From: Bacillota bacterium
GTDB lineage: Bacteria > Bacillota > Clostridia > Lutisporales > Lutisporaceae
DNA: 34,211 bases
Assembly (NCBI GenBank): GCA_029553855.1
Contig: JAKPKE010000126.1
Location: 1 to 34,211, forward strand
Reading direction: 5' to 3'
Positions 16,666 through 24,898 of the stretch are shown here, piece by piece (position 1 is the stretch's first letter; each line of letters begins with the position of its first letter). Under the pieces are notes generated by a model, which had not been told where the DNA came from, ran no database searches, and was given only the letters and a program-made list of their open reading frames with translations. The position numbers and the translations under genes are program-made.

Positions 16666-16793
16666 ATTACTCTCCTATGCATTTCCCGTATATTCCTTGA
16701 ATGTATCGAACCAAGCATTTTGCATTGAATCCATACAGAAACATTTCTATCTATCTATATTGCACCTAACTCTGATCATATGTGATGATGAGT

Positions 16794-17006
16794 TTACTCC
16801 GATGATTTTGCGGGCTTGCTCCTCTCAAATATAATCTTATTATCGCAAATTTCATTTATTGCTATCGTCACCGGTTTGCTTGATTCAACCGGTGTGAGCT
16901 TAGGTTGTCCGTCAACCAGCTGCCTTGCTCTCTTGGCAACAGCAACCACCAGTGTATATTTGCTATCTACCTTTTGCAGTAATGTTGACAAAGTAGGATA
17001 TATCAT
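16794..17006 (-). CDS. rpoZ: RNA polymerase omega subunit
   Basis: 70-residue omega subunit that chaperones beta-prime assembly into RNA polymerase. From ATG 17006 behind GGGAGGGATAAA it reads MIYPTLSTLLQKVDSKYTLV, followed by the conserved VAKRARQLVDG and KPVTIAINEI segments that contact beta-prime. An upstream in-frame start would overlap gmk and lacks support. It begins 1 base after the gmk stop, so it is coupled with gmk, as in nearly all Firmicutes. Confidence 0.96.
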   Translation of the reverse strand: MIYPTLSTLLQKVDSKYTLVVAVAKRARQLVDGQPKLTPVESSKPVTIAINEICDNKIIFERSKPAKSSE

Positions 17007-17007
17007 T

Positions 17008-17619
17008 TTATCCCTCCCTGAAATTTTCAAATTCTATATTGCATCTTTTATACCTGCATTTTTCAGCAGTAATTATGCAGCTTATTTTTGCCGCTGCTTC
17101 CTTTATATCGTTATTAACTACGATATAATCGTAGTAAGTTGCGTAATTTATCTCTGAATAAGCGTTTTTCATTCTTTTGCAAATATCCTGTTCGGTCTCT
17201 GTTCCGCGGTTTTCTATTCTTCTTCTGAGATCTTCAAAGGAAGGAGGCATTATGAAAATGAACACGGCTTCAGAAAAAGCCTCTTTAACCTTCATACCTC
17301 CCTGGACATCTATTTCCAGTATAACGCTTTTCCCTTCTCCAAGCTTATCCATGACATACTTCCTGGGGGTTCCATAATAATTATCATATACTTTTGCATA
17401 TTCTATGAATTCCCCATTCCCGGCCATCTTGGCAAACTCCTCTATATCCTTGAAGAAATAGTTAACCCCTTCATATTCTCCATCCCTGGGCTTCCTCGTT
17501 GTTGCTGAAACAGAAAGTTCCAGGTTTTCGCCATAGCTGCGAAGGAGTTCCCTGCATATAGTACTTTTGCCGGCACCTGAAGGACCTGATATAACAATAA
17601 GCAGACCCCTTCTTTTCAT
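17008..17619 (-). CDS. gmk: Guanylate kinase
   Basis: Phosphorylates GMP to GDP with ATP. I start at ATG 17619 (MKRRGLLIVISGPSGAGKST) behind GTGGAGGGAAAT, giving 203 residues; the GTG four codons upstream lies inside that ribosome binding site. The P-loop GPSGAGKST is at residues 12-20, the GMP-binding SVSATTRKPRDGE follows, and the lid segment RRRIENRGTE is visible. Length is typical. It is grouped with remA and rpoZ, an arrangement conserved in Firmicutes. Confidence 0.98.
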   Translation of the reverse strand: MKRRGLLIVISGPSGAGKSTICRELLRSYGENLELSVSATTRKPRDGEYEGVNYFFKDIEEFAKMAGNGEFIEYAKVYDNYYGTPRKYVMDKLGEGKSVILEIDVQGGMKVKEAFSEAVFIFIMPPSFEDLRRRIENRGTETEQDICKRMKNAYSEINYATYYDYIVVNNDIKEAAAKISCIITAEKCRYKRCNIEFENFREG

Positions 17620-17636
17620 ATTTCCCTCCACTTTTC

Positions 17637-17912
17637 CTATTCTTCTGTAATTACCTCTTCATCATCTTCATCACGGTCAACAAGCCTATGTGCTACGGTT
17701 TCCGGCTGCACTGCAGACAGAATAATATGATCGCTGTCAGTAATAATAACAGCCCTCGTCCTCCTGCCGTATGTAGCATCAATTAGCATGCCCCTGTCCC
17801 TGGCTTCCTGTATTATCCTTTTAATAGGAGCTGATTCCGGACTTACAATTGCCACTATTCTATTTGCTGATACTATGTTCCCGAACCCGACGTTTATTAG
17901 TTTGATACCCAT
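17637..17912 (-). CDS. remA: RemA-family DNA-binding regulator (DUF370)
   Basis: 91-residue protein of the DUF370 family. It opens [20 protein letters not shown] and contains the conserved [19 protein letters not shown] segment with the arginines used for DNA binding. In B. subtilis RemA forms rings that bind upstream of biofilm-matrix and osmoprotection genes; the targets in this organism are unknown. The ribosome binding site GGGAGG precedes the start. It lies 13 bases after yicC and 17 before gmk, exactly as in B. subtilis yloC-remA-gmk. The acidic C-terminal tail ([13 protein letters not shown]) is notable. Confidence 0.94.
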   Translation of the reverse strand: MGIKLINVGFGNIVSANRIVAIVSPESAPIKRIIQEARDRGMLIDATYGRRTRAVIITDSDHIILSAVQPETVAHRLVDRDEDDEEVITEE

Positions 17913-17925
17913 ATTGAACCTCCCT

Positions 17926-18801
17926 CTATTCTATATTCTGTACTTGTTCCCTTATTTTTTCGATTTCTGTCTTTATACATATTACACTATTTAATATTTC
18001 CAGATCATCACTCTTTGAACCAATAGTATTAATCTCACGGTTCAGTTCCTGTATCACAAAATCAAGCTTCTTACCTATGGGGCCATTTAAATTCAACGCT
18101 TTCCCCAACTCATCCAAATGACATCCAAGCCTTACTATTTCTTCATCAATATTTGATTTGTCAGCGAATACCGCAACTTCTGTGAGAAGTCTGTTTTCAT
18201 CAATCGGTATATCTATAGTCAGTTCTTTAATTCTATCATACAACTTGCTCTTATATTCTGATACAATGCCTTCGGATTTTCCCTTGATATTTTCTACCAT
18301 AACTTTAATAATTTCAATTTTTTTCAACAGATCACACTTTAGTCTGACCCCTTCACGCTCTCTCATCTCAACTAAAGCATTAAAAGCAATATCCAGTGCC
18401 TCTTTAAGGGTTAGCCAAAGTTCTTCCATATCTTGTTCAACAGTCTCCAAAACCATGATATCAGGAAATCTCGTAAGCAATGACAAACTGATGTCATCTT
18501 TTATTTTGAACATTTCTCTCAAAGTATTCAGAGAATCTACATAAGCGTTTGCAAGGTTTGTGTCAAGCTTTACCTGCGAGTTCTGACCAAAGGTGCTGTA
18601 ATTTATGTATATATCAATTTTCCCTCTGCTTATCCTGTTATTGACAAACTCTCTTACTTTCTCCTCTAATACCGACATGGATCTTGGCATCCTAACAGAT
18701 ACATCACAATACCTATGATTGACAGACCTTGCTTCAACAGTAAAAGTACTTGTACCCTGGCTGAATTCTCCCCTTCCAAAGCCCGTCATGCTCTTTATCA
18801 A
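17926..18801 (-). CDS. yicC: YicC/YloC-family endoribonuclease
   Basis: YicC-family protein, characterised in E. coli and B. subtilis as an endoribonuclease. The family normally begins [10 protein letters not shown]; here that is reached from a TTG at 18801 placed 9 bases after GGAAGG, giving 291 residues. ATG codons at 18810 and 18807 are in frame but touch the ribosome binding site. Conserved features are [12 protein letters not shown] near the N terminus, the acidic C-terminal DUF1732 domain, and [22 protein letters not shown]. It heads the remA-gmk-rpoZ-coaBC operon and is divergent from rqcH. Confidence 0.93.
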   Translation of the reverse strand: MIKSMTGFGRGEFSQGTSTFTVEARSVNHRYCDVSVRMPRSMSVLEEKVREFVNNRISRGKIDIYINYSTFGQNSQVKLDTNLANAYVDSLNTLREMFKIKDDISLSLLTRFPDIMVLETVEQDMEELWLTLKEALDIAFNALVEMREREGVRLKCDLLKKIEIIKVMVENIKGKSEGIVSEYKSKLYDRIKELTIDIPIDENRLLTEVAVFADKSNIDEEIVRLGCHLDELGKALNLNGPIGKKLDFVIQELNREINTIGSKSDDLEILNSVICIKTEIEKIREQVQNIE

Positions 18802-18896
18802 ATCCATCATCCTTCCGTTTGCTATTAATTGTTAGTTTCATATGTTCATAATAGTGCTTCGTTCTTTTGCTGACCGGGGTCAATTCTTATTTATGT

Positions 18897-18905
18897 ATTA
18901 TAACA
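18897..18905 (-). promoter_or_regulatory. Predicted extended -10 promoter for the yicC operon
   Basis: On the minus strand TGTTATAAT (18905 to 18897) is a perfect extended -10 element about 90 bases upstream of yicC. The -35 region, in an AT-rich tract, has only a weak match (TTTAAT). Assignment rests on the -10 match and position. Confidence 0.45.
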
Positions 18906-19029
18906 TATAAATATATTATTAAACATATATGTGGCTAATATTTTTTGTTTTCTTTATATATCTTCAATTTACTGAATAATTCATTAATTATCTGCTCCTT
19001 GACATTTATCATCATTGCTTCCCTTAAAG

Positions 19030-19065
19030 TATAATATAGTAAAAAAGCATGTAGAATGATATAAT
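19030..19065 (+). promoter_or_regulatory. Two predicted -10 elements upstream of rqcH
   Basis: TATAAT occurs at 19030-19035 and again at 19060-19065; the second is preceded by TG (TGATATAAT, extended -10). A TTGACA at about 19001 is 25 bases from the first TATAAT, too far for a standard promoter. The second element is the better candidate and would give a leader of about 85 bases before the rqcH TTG start. Confidence 0.45.
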
Positions 19066-19094
19066 AAAACAGCTAATTGGAGTAAAAATTAATT

Positions 19095-19140
19095 TGTTTT
19101 ACACTAAGAAATTCCATGTACTTTTGAGTGTAAAGCACTC
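19095..19140 (+). promoter_or_regulatory. Mutually exclusive hairpins in the rqcH leader
   Basis: TGTTTTACACT (19095-19105) can pair with AGTGTAAAGCA (19127-19137) over 11 positions with one G-T pair. GAGTG (19126-19130) can instead pair with CACTC (19136-19140) around TAAAG. The two stems share bases, so they exclude each other, and they end 3 bases before the GGGAGG ribosome binding site at 19144-19149. This could control translation initiation, or the long arms could be an operator. It is an observation from base complementarity only. Confidence 0.45.
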
Positions 19141-19157
19141 TATGGGAGGTATCCGAA

Positions 19158-20927
19158 TTGCCATTTGACGGAGCAGTGGTTAATGCAGTTGTTTATGAAT
19201 TAAACAACAAGTTGATAAACGGTAAAATTGAAAAAATATATCAGACGGAAAAAGACGAATTAATCATACATATCAGAGGCTTCGGGGAGACCTGCAAGCT
19301 ATTGTTAAGCGCAAGCTCGACCTTTCCCAAGGTCCATCTTACACAGGAAAACAAATCCAACCCTGCTTCCCCCCCATCCTTTTGCATGCTGCTAAGGAAA
19401 CACCTTTTGGGAGGGCGTATTGTTTCAATAAGACAGCCTGAATTTGAAAGAATCATTGAAATAGATGTGGATTCCGTGGATGAACTGGGATACAGCACTC
19501 ATAAAACCCTTATTGCAGAAATAATGGGCCGCCACAGCAATATTGTTTTTATTGATAAGCCCACAAAAAAAATTATAGACAGTATTAAAAGGATAAGCTT
19601 TGAAATAAGCAGCATCAGGGAAATCCTGCCCGGCAGAGAGTATGAATATCCCCCTTCCAATGATAAGACAAACCCCCTGAAAGCATCAAAGGAAAGCTTC
19701 ATTGAAGGTATTAACGGGTTTCCGGCAAGTATAAGGGCGGAAAAATATATCATGAGCACATATACCGGCATCAGCCCTGTCATTGCAAGGGACATTTGCC
19801 TAAGAGCGGAGTTGGACAGCGACGCAGACCTGAAGCAGTATGACAATGATTGGATAGAACAGTTATATTCCTCCTTTGATAGATTTCGTGAAGCCGTGCT
19901 CAATGCCTCCTTCAGCCCCAATATAGTCTATATGGATGGAAAAGCTTCGGATTTTTCATGCTTCGTTCTTGATATATACGGAGACTGCAAAAAGCAGAGG
20001 TTTAAAAGCATAAGCGAGGCAATTGAAAGATTTTATTACGAAAAAGATTTAAGAGATCGGATTAAACAAAAGTCAGGCGATTTACATAGAATAATCACCG
20101 GCAGGCTGGATCGCTGCCATAAAAAAGCCGAAGTTCTTGGTGGAGAGCTTCAGGAGGCTGAAGGCTCTGAAAAATATAAAATATACGGCGACCTTATTAT
20201 GTCCAATATATATAGTTTGCAAAAAGGACAGGAAAGAGCAAGACTCCTCAACTATTACTCCTTTGAAACCGAATATGCTGATATCGCTTTGGATGCAAAG
20301 CTTTCCCCTTCAGCTAATGCTCAGAGATATTACAAGCGTTATAATAAATTAAAAAATGCCGGAAGGAAAATAAGTCTTCAGATTGAGGAAAACAGGCAGG
20401 AAATAATGTACTTGGAATCCCAGCTTGATAACCTGGATAAGTGTACTGAAGAAATAGAAATTGAAGAAATACGAAATGAACTGACTGAACAGGGTTATAC
20501 AAAAGCAAAAAAAGCTGCAAGCAGAAAACAGAATAAAGTATCGGAGCCTATGATTTTCGTATCCTCTTCGGGTTTCCGGATATACGCAGGTAAAAATAAT
20601 GTTCAAAACGACTATATTACTCTGAAACTAGCTGCTAGTCAGGATATATGGCTCCACGCAAAAGAAATCCCAGGCTCCCATGTTATAATAAAGACTGAAG
20701 GCAAGGATATCGATAATGTTACCCTTGAAGAGGCTGCAAATCTTGCTGCATATTACAGCAAAGGCAGAATATCCTCCAAAGTGCCGGTAGATTATACCCG
20801 CAGGAAAAATGTCAGGAAGCCTGCCGGAGCAAGACCGGGCATGGTAACATACGACAATCATCAGACAATATATATTACTCCCGATGAAGCAAAAGCGAAT
20901 AATTTAAAAACTAAAGCTGTTGAGTAA
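19158..20927 (+). CDS. rqcH: RqcH/NFACT ribosome quality control protein
   Basis: Bacterial homologue of eukaryotic Rqc2/NEMF (B. subtilis YloA), which binds obstructed 50S-peptidyl-tRNA and recruits Ala-tRNA to add C-terminal alanine tails; older annotation calls it a fibronectin-binding protein. The 589 residues show an NFACT-N domain (about 1-270), a coiled-coil middle (about 275-440) and an NFACT-R domain (about 455-560) with GKNNVQNDYIT and DIWLHAKEIPGSHVII. The TTG start lies 8 bases after GGGAGG and gives MPFDGAVVNAVVYELNN, matching the family N terminus. The usual D97-R98 pair reads E97-R98. It is monocistronic, and a terminator overlaps its stop. Confidence 0.95.
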   Translation: MPFDGAVVNAVVYELNNKLINGKIEKIYQTEKDELIIHIRGFGETCKLLLSASSTFPKVHLTQENKSNPASPPSFCMLLRKHLLGGRIVSIRQPEFERIIEIDVDSVDELGYSTHKTLIAEIMGRHSNIVFIDKPTKKIIDSIKRISFEISSIREILPGREYEYPPSNDKTNPLKASKESFIEGINGFPASIRAEKYIMSTYTGISPVIARDICLRAELDSDADLKQYDNDWIEQLYSSFDRFREAVLNASFSPNIVYMDGKASDFSCFVLDIYGDCKKQRFKSISEAIERFYYEKDLRDRIKQKSGDLHRIITGRLDRCHKKAEVLGGELQEAEGSEKYKIYGDLIMSNIYSLQKGQERARLLNYYSFETEYADIALDAKLSPSANAQRYYKRYNKLKNAGRKISLQIEENRQEIMYLESQLDNLDKCTEEIEIEEIRNELTEQGYTKAKKAASRKQNKVSEPMIFVSSSGFRIYAGKNNVQNDYITLKLAASQDIWLHAKEIPGSHVIIKTEGKDIDNVTLEEAANLAAYYSKGRISSKVPVDYTRRKNVRKPAGARPGMVTYDNHQTIYITPDEAKANNLKTKAVE

Positions 20928-20943
20928 CTCAACAGCTTTAGTT
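20909..20943. terminator. Bidirectional terminator whose loop is the rqcH stop codon
   Basis: AACTAAAGCTGTTGAG (20909-20924) pairs perfectly over 16 bp with its complement at 20928-20943; the 3-base loop TAA is the rqcH stop codon. On the plus strand it is followed by TCATTAT, a poor T run. On the minus strand the stem runs into GTTTTTAAATT, a good signal for ending the convergent transporter gene, whose stop is 25 bases away. Confidence 0.8.
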
Positions 20944-20967
20944 TCATTATAAATTTGACCTAAGTCT

Positions 20968-22377
20968 TTATAGCTTCTTGGAGAATATTGCAAATACTGC
21001 AATAACCGCAAGTCCGAATATCATCAGGCTCTTTTGTTGAATTGCTGTTATACCTGCAAATGCAATCCATGCAATAACAAGAGGTATTACATATTTTGTA
21101 AGGTTATACCAGACTTCAAAAGCGCCGAAGCTTATTGTTCCGCCATTTGTAAGCTCATCCTTAAGGTCTTCCTTCTTCATGAAGAAGCCGACAAAGATTG
21201 CAAGCAAGCCTCCGCCGATAGCCAGGAATATCTTGTCTGTAAGGATATCGAAGAAGTCGAAGAAACCGACTCCGAATATCGTAAATCCTGACATAACCCC
21301 AAGGGATAGTGATGCAAGAATGCACATTACCGCCATGATAGCAGAAGTAATGTAAACAGCCTTTTTCCTTGGCATTTTCTGTTGGTCAATCAGATATGCA
21401 ACAACAACTTCCAGCAGGGATACCGATGAGGTAAGAGCGGCAATAAAGAGAAGCAGGAAGAACAATGCTGAGAATATTACGCCGAAACCACCCATCTGAG
21501 CAAATACCTGAGGAATAACTACAAATACAAGGCCCGGTCCTGCAGTTGGTTCTACTCCGAATGCAAAGAGCGCCGGGAATATTGCTACAGCAGCCAGAAG
21601 AGCAACACTTGTATCCATAGTGGTTACAATCAAAGCATTTTGTGGAAGCTTTTCATCCTTGCTCAGATAGCTTCCGTATGTAATCATGCAGCCCATGCCA
21701 AGGCTCAGTGAGAAGAATGCCTGCCCAAGTGCAGCCAGGAAGGTCTGACCCGTTACCTTTGAAAAGTCAGGTGTAAACAGGAACTTAAGCCCTTCGCCAC
21801 CGCCGGGAAGACTGACAGTTCTGAAAATAATAGCTATCAAAATAACATACAACAGAGGCATCATTACCTTACCTGCTGCTTCAATACCGCTTTGAATACC
21901 TTTTGCGACAATCACCACATTGATTGCTAGGTATATAACCATCCATACCAATGGCTCAACAGGGTTAGTTATGAAAGCTCCAAAGGCGTCCCCTATTGCT
22001 TCGGGAGCAGCTAAAAGTCCTGTGAAAGATTTTGCGATATAAGCCAGTGACCATCCGCCGACAACCGGATAAAAGCCCATAATGAAGAATCCGCTTAAGA
22101 CTCCCAAGGCTCCAGCAAAGGACCATCTGTCACTGACACTTTTGTAAGCGCCAACTGCTGCAAGGCCACTCCTTCTACCTACGGCAAACTCGGCAGTCAT
22201 AATACAAAGTCCTACAAGTGCAACACAACCCAAATAAATAATGATAAATGCTCCGCCACCGTTCATGCCGGTCAGGTACGGGAATCTCCAGATATTGCCA
22301 AGCCCAACAGCTGAGCCTGCTGCTGCCATAAGAAATCCAAACCGAGATCCCCAGTTTTCTCTTTTTTCTGTCATCAT
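20968..22377 (-). CDS. Sodium-dependent amino-acid/neurotransmitter symporter (NSS family)
   Basis: Integral membrane Na+-coupled transporter with the LeuT fold, probably importing an amino acid; the substrate cannot be read from sequence. The 469 residues carry the NSS signature GSAVGLGNIWRFPYL (about 21-35, substrate and Na+ site in TM1) and about 11-12 hydrophobic helices throughout. An ATG at 22374 is equally possible and is better spaced from AAAGGAGG. It has its own promoter and shares a terminator with rqcH. It is not part of the colinear Firmicutes block around it, so it is probably an insertion relative to that order. Confidence 0.93.
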   Translation of the reverse strand: MMTEKRENWGSRFGFLMAAAGSAVGLGNIWRFPYLTGMNGGGAFIIIYLGCVALVGLCIMTAEFAVGRRSGLAAVGAYKSVSDRWSFAGALGVLSGFFIMGFYPVVGGWSLAYIAKSFTGLLAAPEAIGDAFGAFITNPVEPLVWMVIYLAINVVIVAKGIQSGIEAAGKVMMPLLYVILIAIIFRTVSLPGGGEGLKFLFTPDFSKVTGQTFLAALGQAFFSLSLGMGCMITYGSYLSKDEKLPQNALIVTTMDTSVALLAAVAIFPALFAFGVEPTAGPGLVFVVIPQVFAQMGGFGVIFSALFFLLLFIAALTSSVSLLEVVVAYLIDQQKMPRKKAVYITSAIMAVMCILASLSLGVMSGFTIFGVGFFDFFDILTDKIFLAIGGGLLAIFVGFFMKKEDLKDELTNGGTISFGAFEVWYNLTKYVIPLVIAWIAFAGITAIQQKSLMIFGLAVIAVFAIFSKKL

Positions 22378-22406
22378 TTATACCTCCTTTTTTTTTATAT
22401 ACCATA

Positions 22407-22435
22407 ATGATACATTTAATTTTCAAAAAATTCAA
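22407..22435 (-). promoter_or_regulatory. Predicted promoter of the NSS transporter gene
   Basis: Minus strand: TTGAAT (22435-22430), 17-base spacer, TATCAT (22412-22407), preceded by TG. The transcript would begin about 25 bases before the start codon, leaving room only for the ribosome binding site. No attenuator is therefore expected. Confidence 0.55.
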
Positions 22436-22454
22436 CACAATTTAATGGTTCTCT

Positions 22455-22497
22455 AAAAAAAAGGTAAGTCTCAGCACAAATTTCAGCTTCCTTTTTT
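22455..22497 (-). terminator. Probable terminator of the pyr operon
   Basis: On the minus strand AAAAAAGG plus AAG pairs with CTT plus CCTTTTTT, with one bulged A and a loop of about 18 bases, and ends in a T run. It lies about 80 bases after the pyrE stop. The weak A-T stem makes this a moderate prediction. Confidence 0.4.
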
Positions 22498-22575
22498 ATT
22501 GATTGTGTCTGTTTTCCAATTGCTACAGGGTTTTATTGTCAAAAATATATCATTATGTATTTTTAAATGAATATT

Positions 22576-23151
22576 CTATAAGCTTCTGCTCCCTGGCTTT
22601 ATTGCTGCAGATCCGGATTTGCACAAAGGGCATTCCTCCGGATCAAAGGTATCTATATCTATTTTAATCACACTTTTATAAGGTACATCGAATAGAGCCT
22701 TGCCCCTGCTTCTGTCTACTACGCAGGCTACACCTGCAACCTCACCCCCTGCCGAGCGCACTGCATCGATTACTTCTTTCACAGAACCTCCTGTTGTGAT
22801 TACATCCTCAACAACAAGCACCCTTGATCCCGGCGTTATTTCAAAGCCCCGTCTCAAAGTCATAACTCCATTTTCCCTCTCTGCAAAAATTGCCATTACC
22901 CCCAGCTGCCTTGCCACCTCATAAGCCAATATTATACCGCCTATGGCGGGTCCGATTACCATATCAATATCGTATCCTTTATATTTTTCAGCCAGATCCC
23001 TTGATATTTCTGCGCTGATATCAGGATATCGGAATATTTTTGCACATTGAATATATTTATTGCTATGCTTGCCCGATGTGAGCAAAAAATGCCCTGACTG
23101 CAACACCCCGGTCTTCTCCAAAATATCATTCGCCATTTTTTCCGTAAGCAT
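22576..23151 (-). CDS. pyrE: Orotate phosphoribosyltransferase
   Basis: Joins orotate to PRPP to form OMP, the fifth step of UMP synthesis. The start is ATG 23151 ([18 protein letters not shown]) behind GGAGG, giving 191 residues; the frame is open 25 codons further upstream through a hairpin-forming spacer, which is unlikely to be coding. The PRPP-binding motif [13 protein letters not shown] is at 111-123. Near the C terminus CPLC (C174, C177) could bind a metal, a feature of the longer clostridial PyrE branch. It is the last gene of the pyr operon, 79 bases after pyrD. Confidence 0.96.
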   Translation of the reverse strand: MLTEKMANDILEKTGVLQSGHFLLTSGKHSNKYIQCAKIFRYPDISAEISRDLAEKYKGYDIDMVIGPAIGGIILAYEVARQLGVMAIFAERENGVMTLRRGFEITPGSRVLVVEDVITTGGSVKEVIDAVRSAGGEVAGVACVVDRSRGKALFDVPYKSVIKIDIDTFDPEECPLCKSGSAAIKPGSRSL

Positions 23152-23191
23152 TTTTCTTTCCTCCATTCTTACGATCTCGTAATCCGTATGA

Positions 23192-23213
23192 GGAACGGCA
23201 CAGGGTCCGTTCC
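23192..23213 (-). other. Intercistronic hairpin between pyrD and pyrE
   Basis: GGAACGG (23192-23198) and CCGTTCC (23207-23213) form a perfect 7-bp stem around an 8-base loop in the 79-base gap between pyrD and pyrE. There is no T run, so it is not an obvious terminator. It may be a processing or RNA-stability element, or a REP-like palindrome. Confidence 0.5.
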
Positions 23214-23230
23214 CTATTAATCCCATTACC

Positions 23231-24136
23231 TTAATATTCTATTCTCCCTTTTAACTCATTTATACCTATAAATTTATTCTCGATAAGATATTTCTTCAAT
23301 CCTTCAAGTATTTCCAAGGGTGCATATGGGTTCGTAAAATTGGCCGTCCCTATCGCTACAGCATCAGCACCGGCCAGTATGAATTCGACTGCGTCCTGCC
23401 AGCAGCTTATGCCTCCCATGCCGATTATTGGTATATTGACGGACCCTGCCACCTGCCACACCATTCTTACAGCTACCGGCTTCACTGCAGGTCCCGATAG
23501 TCCTCCAACCATGTTTGCAAGCACAGGTTTTCTCGTATTGATATCTATTGACATTCCCAACATCGTATTAATAAGGGATATAGCATCCGCTCCCCCTTCC
23601 TCGGCTGCCCCGGCAATTTCCACTATATCGGTAACATTTGGGGAAAGCTTCACTATGAGAGGTACCTCGCAGTATTCCTTTACTCTTCTGGTAATATTAT
23701 GTACCGAATCACTCTTCGTTCCAAAAGAAATTCCGCCCTCCTTTACATTAGGGCATGAAATATTCAGTTCTATACCATCTGCATGACTGCCCAACCTCTC
23801 AGCCATTCTGCAATAATCTTCCACAGTATTGCCGGCAATATTGGCTATAATTGCAACATCATACCTCCGCAGAAAAGGAAGCTCCTCCTTGATGAAGCAA
23901 TCCACTCCGGGATTCTGCAAACCCACGCTATTCAAGATGCCTGCCGGTGTTTCTGCTATCCTTGGGGGTTTGTTGCCCTCTCTGGGTTCCAATGTCAAAC
24001 CCTTTACAACAATCCCTCCAAGTTTGCTCAAATCATAGAATTCAGCATATTCCCTTCCGAATCCGAAGGTTCCCGAGGCTGTAACCACCGGATTTTTCAG
24101 CTTTATGCCCCCTATGTCAACTTTCATATTAATCAT
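23231..24136 (-). CDS. pyrD: Dihydroorotate dehydrogenase, catalytic subunit (type 1B)
   Basis: Oxidises dihydroorotate to orotate with FMN and passes electrons to PyrK and NAD+. From ATG 24136 ([17 protein letters not shown]) behind GAGAGGTGG it has 301 residues and overlaps pyrK by 8 bases. Class 1 signatures are [10 protein letters not shown], the substrate loop NSVGLQNPG and the catalytic cysteine C128 in [11 protein letters not shown] (class 2 enzymes use serine). The FMN-phosphate motifs MGGI and AIGTAN occur near the C terminus. The neighbouring pyrK confirms the NAD-linked type 1B form expected in an anaerobe. Confidence 0.97.
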   Translation of the reverse strand: MINMKVDIGGIKLKNPVVTASGTFGFGREYAEFYDLSKLGGIVVKGLTLEPREGNKPPRIAETPAGILNSVGLQNPGVDCFIKEELPFLRRYDVAIIANIAGNTVEDYCRMAERLGSHADGIELNISCPNVKEGGISFGTKSDSVHNITRRVKEYCEVPLIVKLSPNVTDIVEIAGAAEEGGADAISLINTMLGMSIDINTRKPVLANMVGGLSGPAVKPVAVRMVWQVAGSVNIPIIGMGGISCWQDAVEFILAGADAVAIGTANFTNPYAPLEILEGLKKYLIENKFIGINELKGRIEY

Positions 24137-24884
24137 CAAAGTCCACCTCTCCAGCCTCAAATACAGGCCCGTCGGCGCATACCTTTTTGTAATGCCATGT
24201 GTCCCCTTCTTTTATTCTGCAGGCACAGACCAGGCATGCCCCTACGCCGCAGCCCATTCTCTCCTCCAATGATACAAAACACTTCACTGAGCTTTTTTCA
24301 CAGAGTTCCTTAACTTTTTTCATCATGGGCTTAGGTCCGCAGGTATATATTATGTCATACCTGTTTATATTTTTTATAAGATCAGTAACATAACCCATGC
24401 TGCCCACGCTTCCGTCCTCCGTTGCAATATGAAGCTCCCTGCAAGCTGCTTTATATTCTCCCAGCTTGAAGGTGCTGCATTTAAACCCCAGGTATGCATC
24501 ACAATCAGAAATGCAGGAAGCAAGCTCCAGCAAAGGCGCTATACCTATTCCGCCTCCTACAACGGCGCACTTGCTGCCGGTAAATATTGAAAATCCGTTT
24601 CCCAGAGGCCCGATAATATCAATATCATCGCCCTGCCTGAATCCGGTCATTTCTTTTGTGCCCTTTCCAATAACCTGGTATATCAGCGATATACTGCCTT
24701 CATCCCTGTTAATCCTGCTTATACTTATCGGCCTTCTCAAAAGCGGGTCAATTCCTTTATTGACTTTTATATGCAGAAACTGCCCCGGTTTAGATTCCTC
24801 AGCTATTTTCGGACACTCTATCAAAATTTCATATACATTTTCGCATATCCCAATATTTTGCAGTACCTTACCCACATGTTGCAT
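24129..24884 (-). CDS. pyrK: Dihydroorotate dehydrogenase electron-transfer subunit
   Basis: FAD and [2Fe-2S] subunit that moves electrons from PyrD to NAD+. I start at ATG 24884 ([20 protein letters not shown]), giving 251 residues; an in-frame GTG at 24905 overlaps pyrF. It shows the FAD motif RRPISIS (about 51-57), the nucleotide motif [13 protein letters not shown] (109-121) and four cluster cysteines C212, C217, C220 and C236 in the C-x4-C-x2-C-x15-C spacing of PyrK. An extra cysteine (C222) lies between them. It is coupled to pyrD by an 8-base overlap. Confidence 0.96.
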   Translation of the reverse strand: MQHVGKVLQNIGICENVYEILIECPKIAEESKPGQFLHIKVNKGIDPLLRRPISISRINRDEGSISLIYQVIGKGTKEMTGFRQGDDIDIIGPLGNGFSIFTGSKCAVVGGGIGIAPLLELASCISDCDAYLGFKCSTFKLGEYKAACRELHIATEDGSVGSMGYVTDLIKNINRYDIIYTCGPKPMMKKVKELCEKSSVKCFVSLEERMGCGVGACLVCACRIKEGDTWHYKKVCADGPVFEAGEVDFDD

Positions 24885-24898
24885 TGTCTTCTCAACCC

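Larger units (their letters stand above)
18802..19157. other. Divergent yicC/rqcH intergenic region
   Basis: 356 bases without a convincing gene. It is strongly AT-rich in its middle (18890-19020) and carries candidate promoters in both directions plus the structured rqcH leader, listed separately. No riboswitch or tRNA-like T-box element was recognised. Confidence 0.6.

Noticed and set aside
16678-16760. 25-codon minus-strand frame just upstream of coaBC (MFLYGFNAKCLVRYIQG...)
   Set aside because: No ribosome binding site, very short, and its end is simply the coaBC ribosome binding site; probably chance.
16750-16763. Short CTAT tetranucleotide run between coaBC and rpoZ
   Set aside because: About three copies only, in an AT-rich spacer; within chance expectation.
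22378-22575. Riboswitch or T-box upstream of the NSS transporter
   Set aside because: The predicted promoter leaves a leader of only about 25 bases, and no T-box or known aptamer motif was seen.
23340-24313. Long plus-strand frames (148 and 176 codons) opposite pyrD and pyrK
   Set aside because: They mirror conserved genes on the minus strand; products are Pro/Ser/Ile-rich antisense translations without family resemblance.
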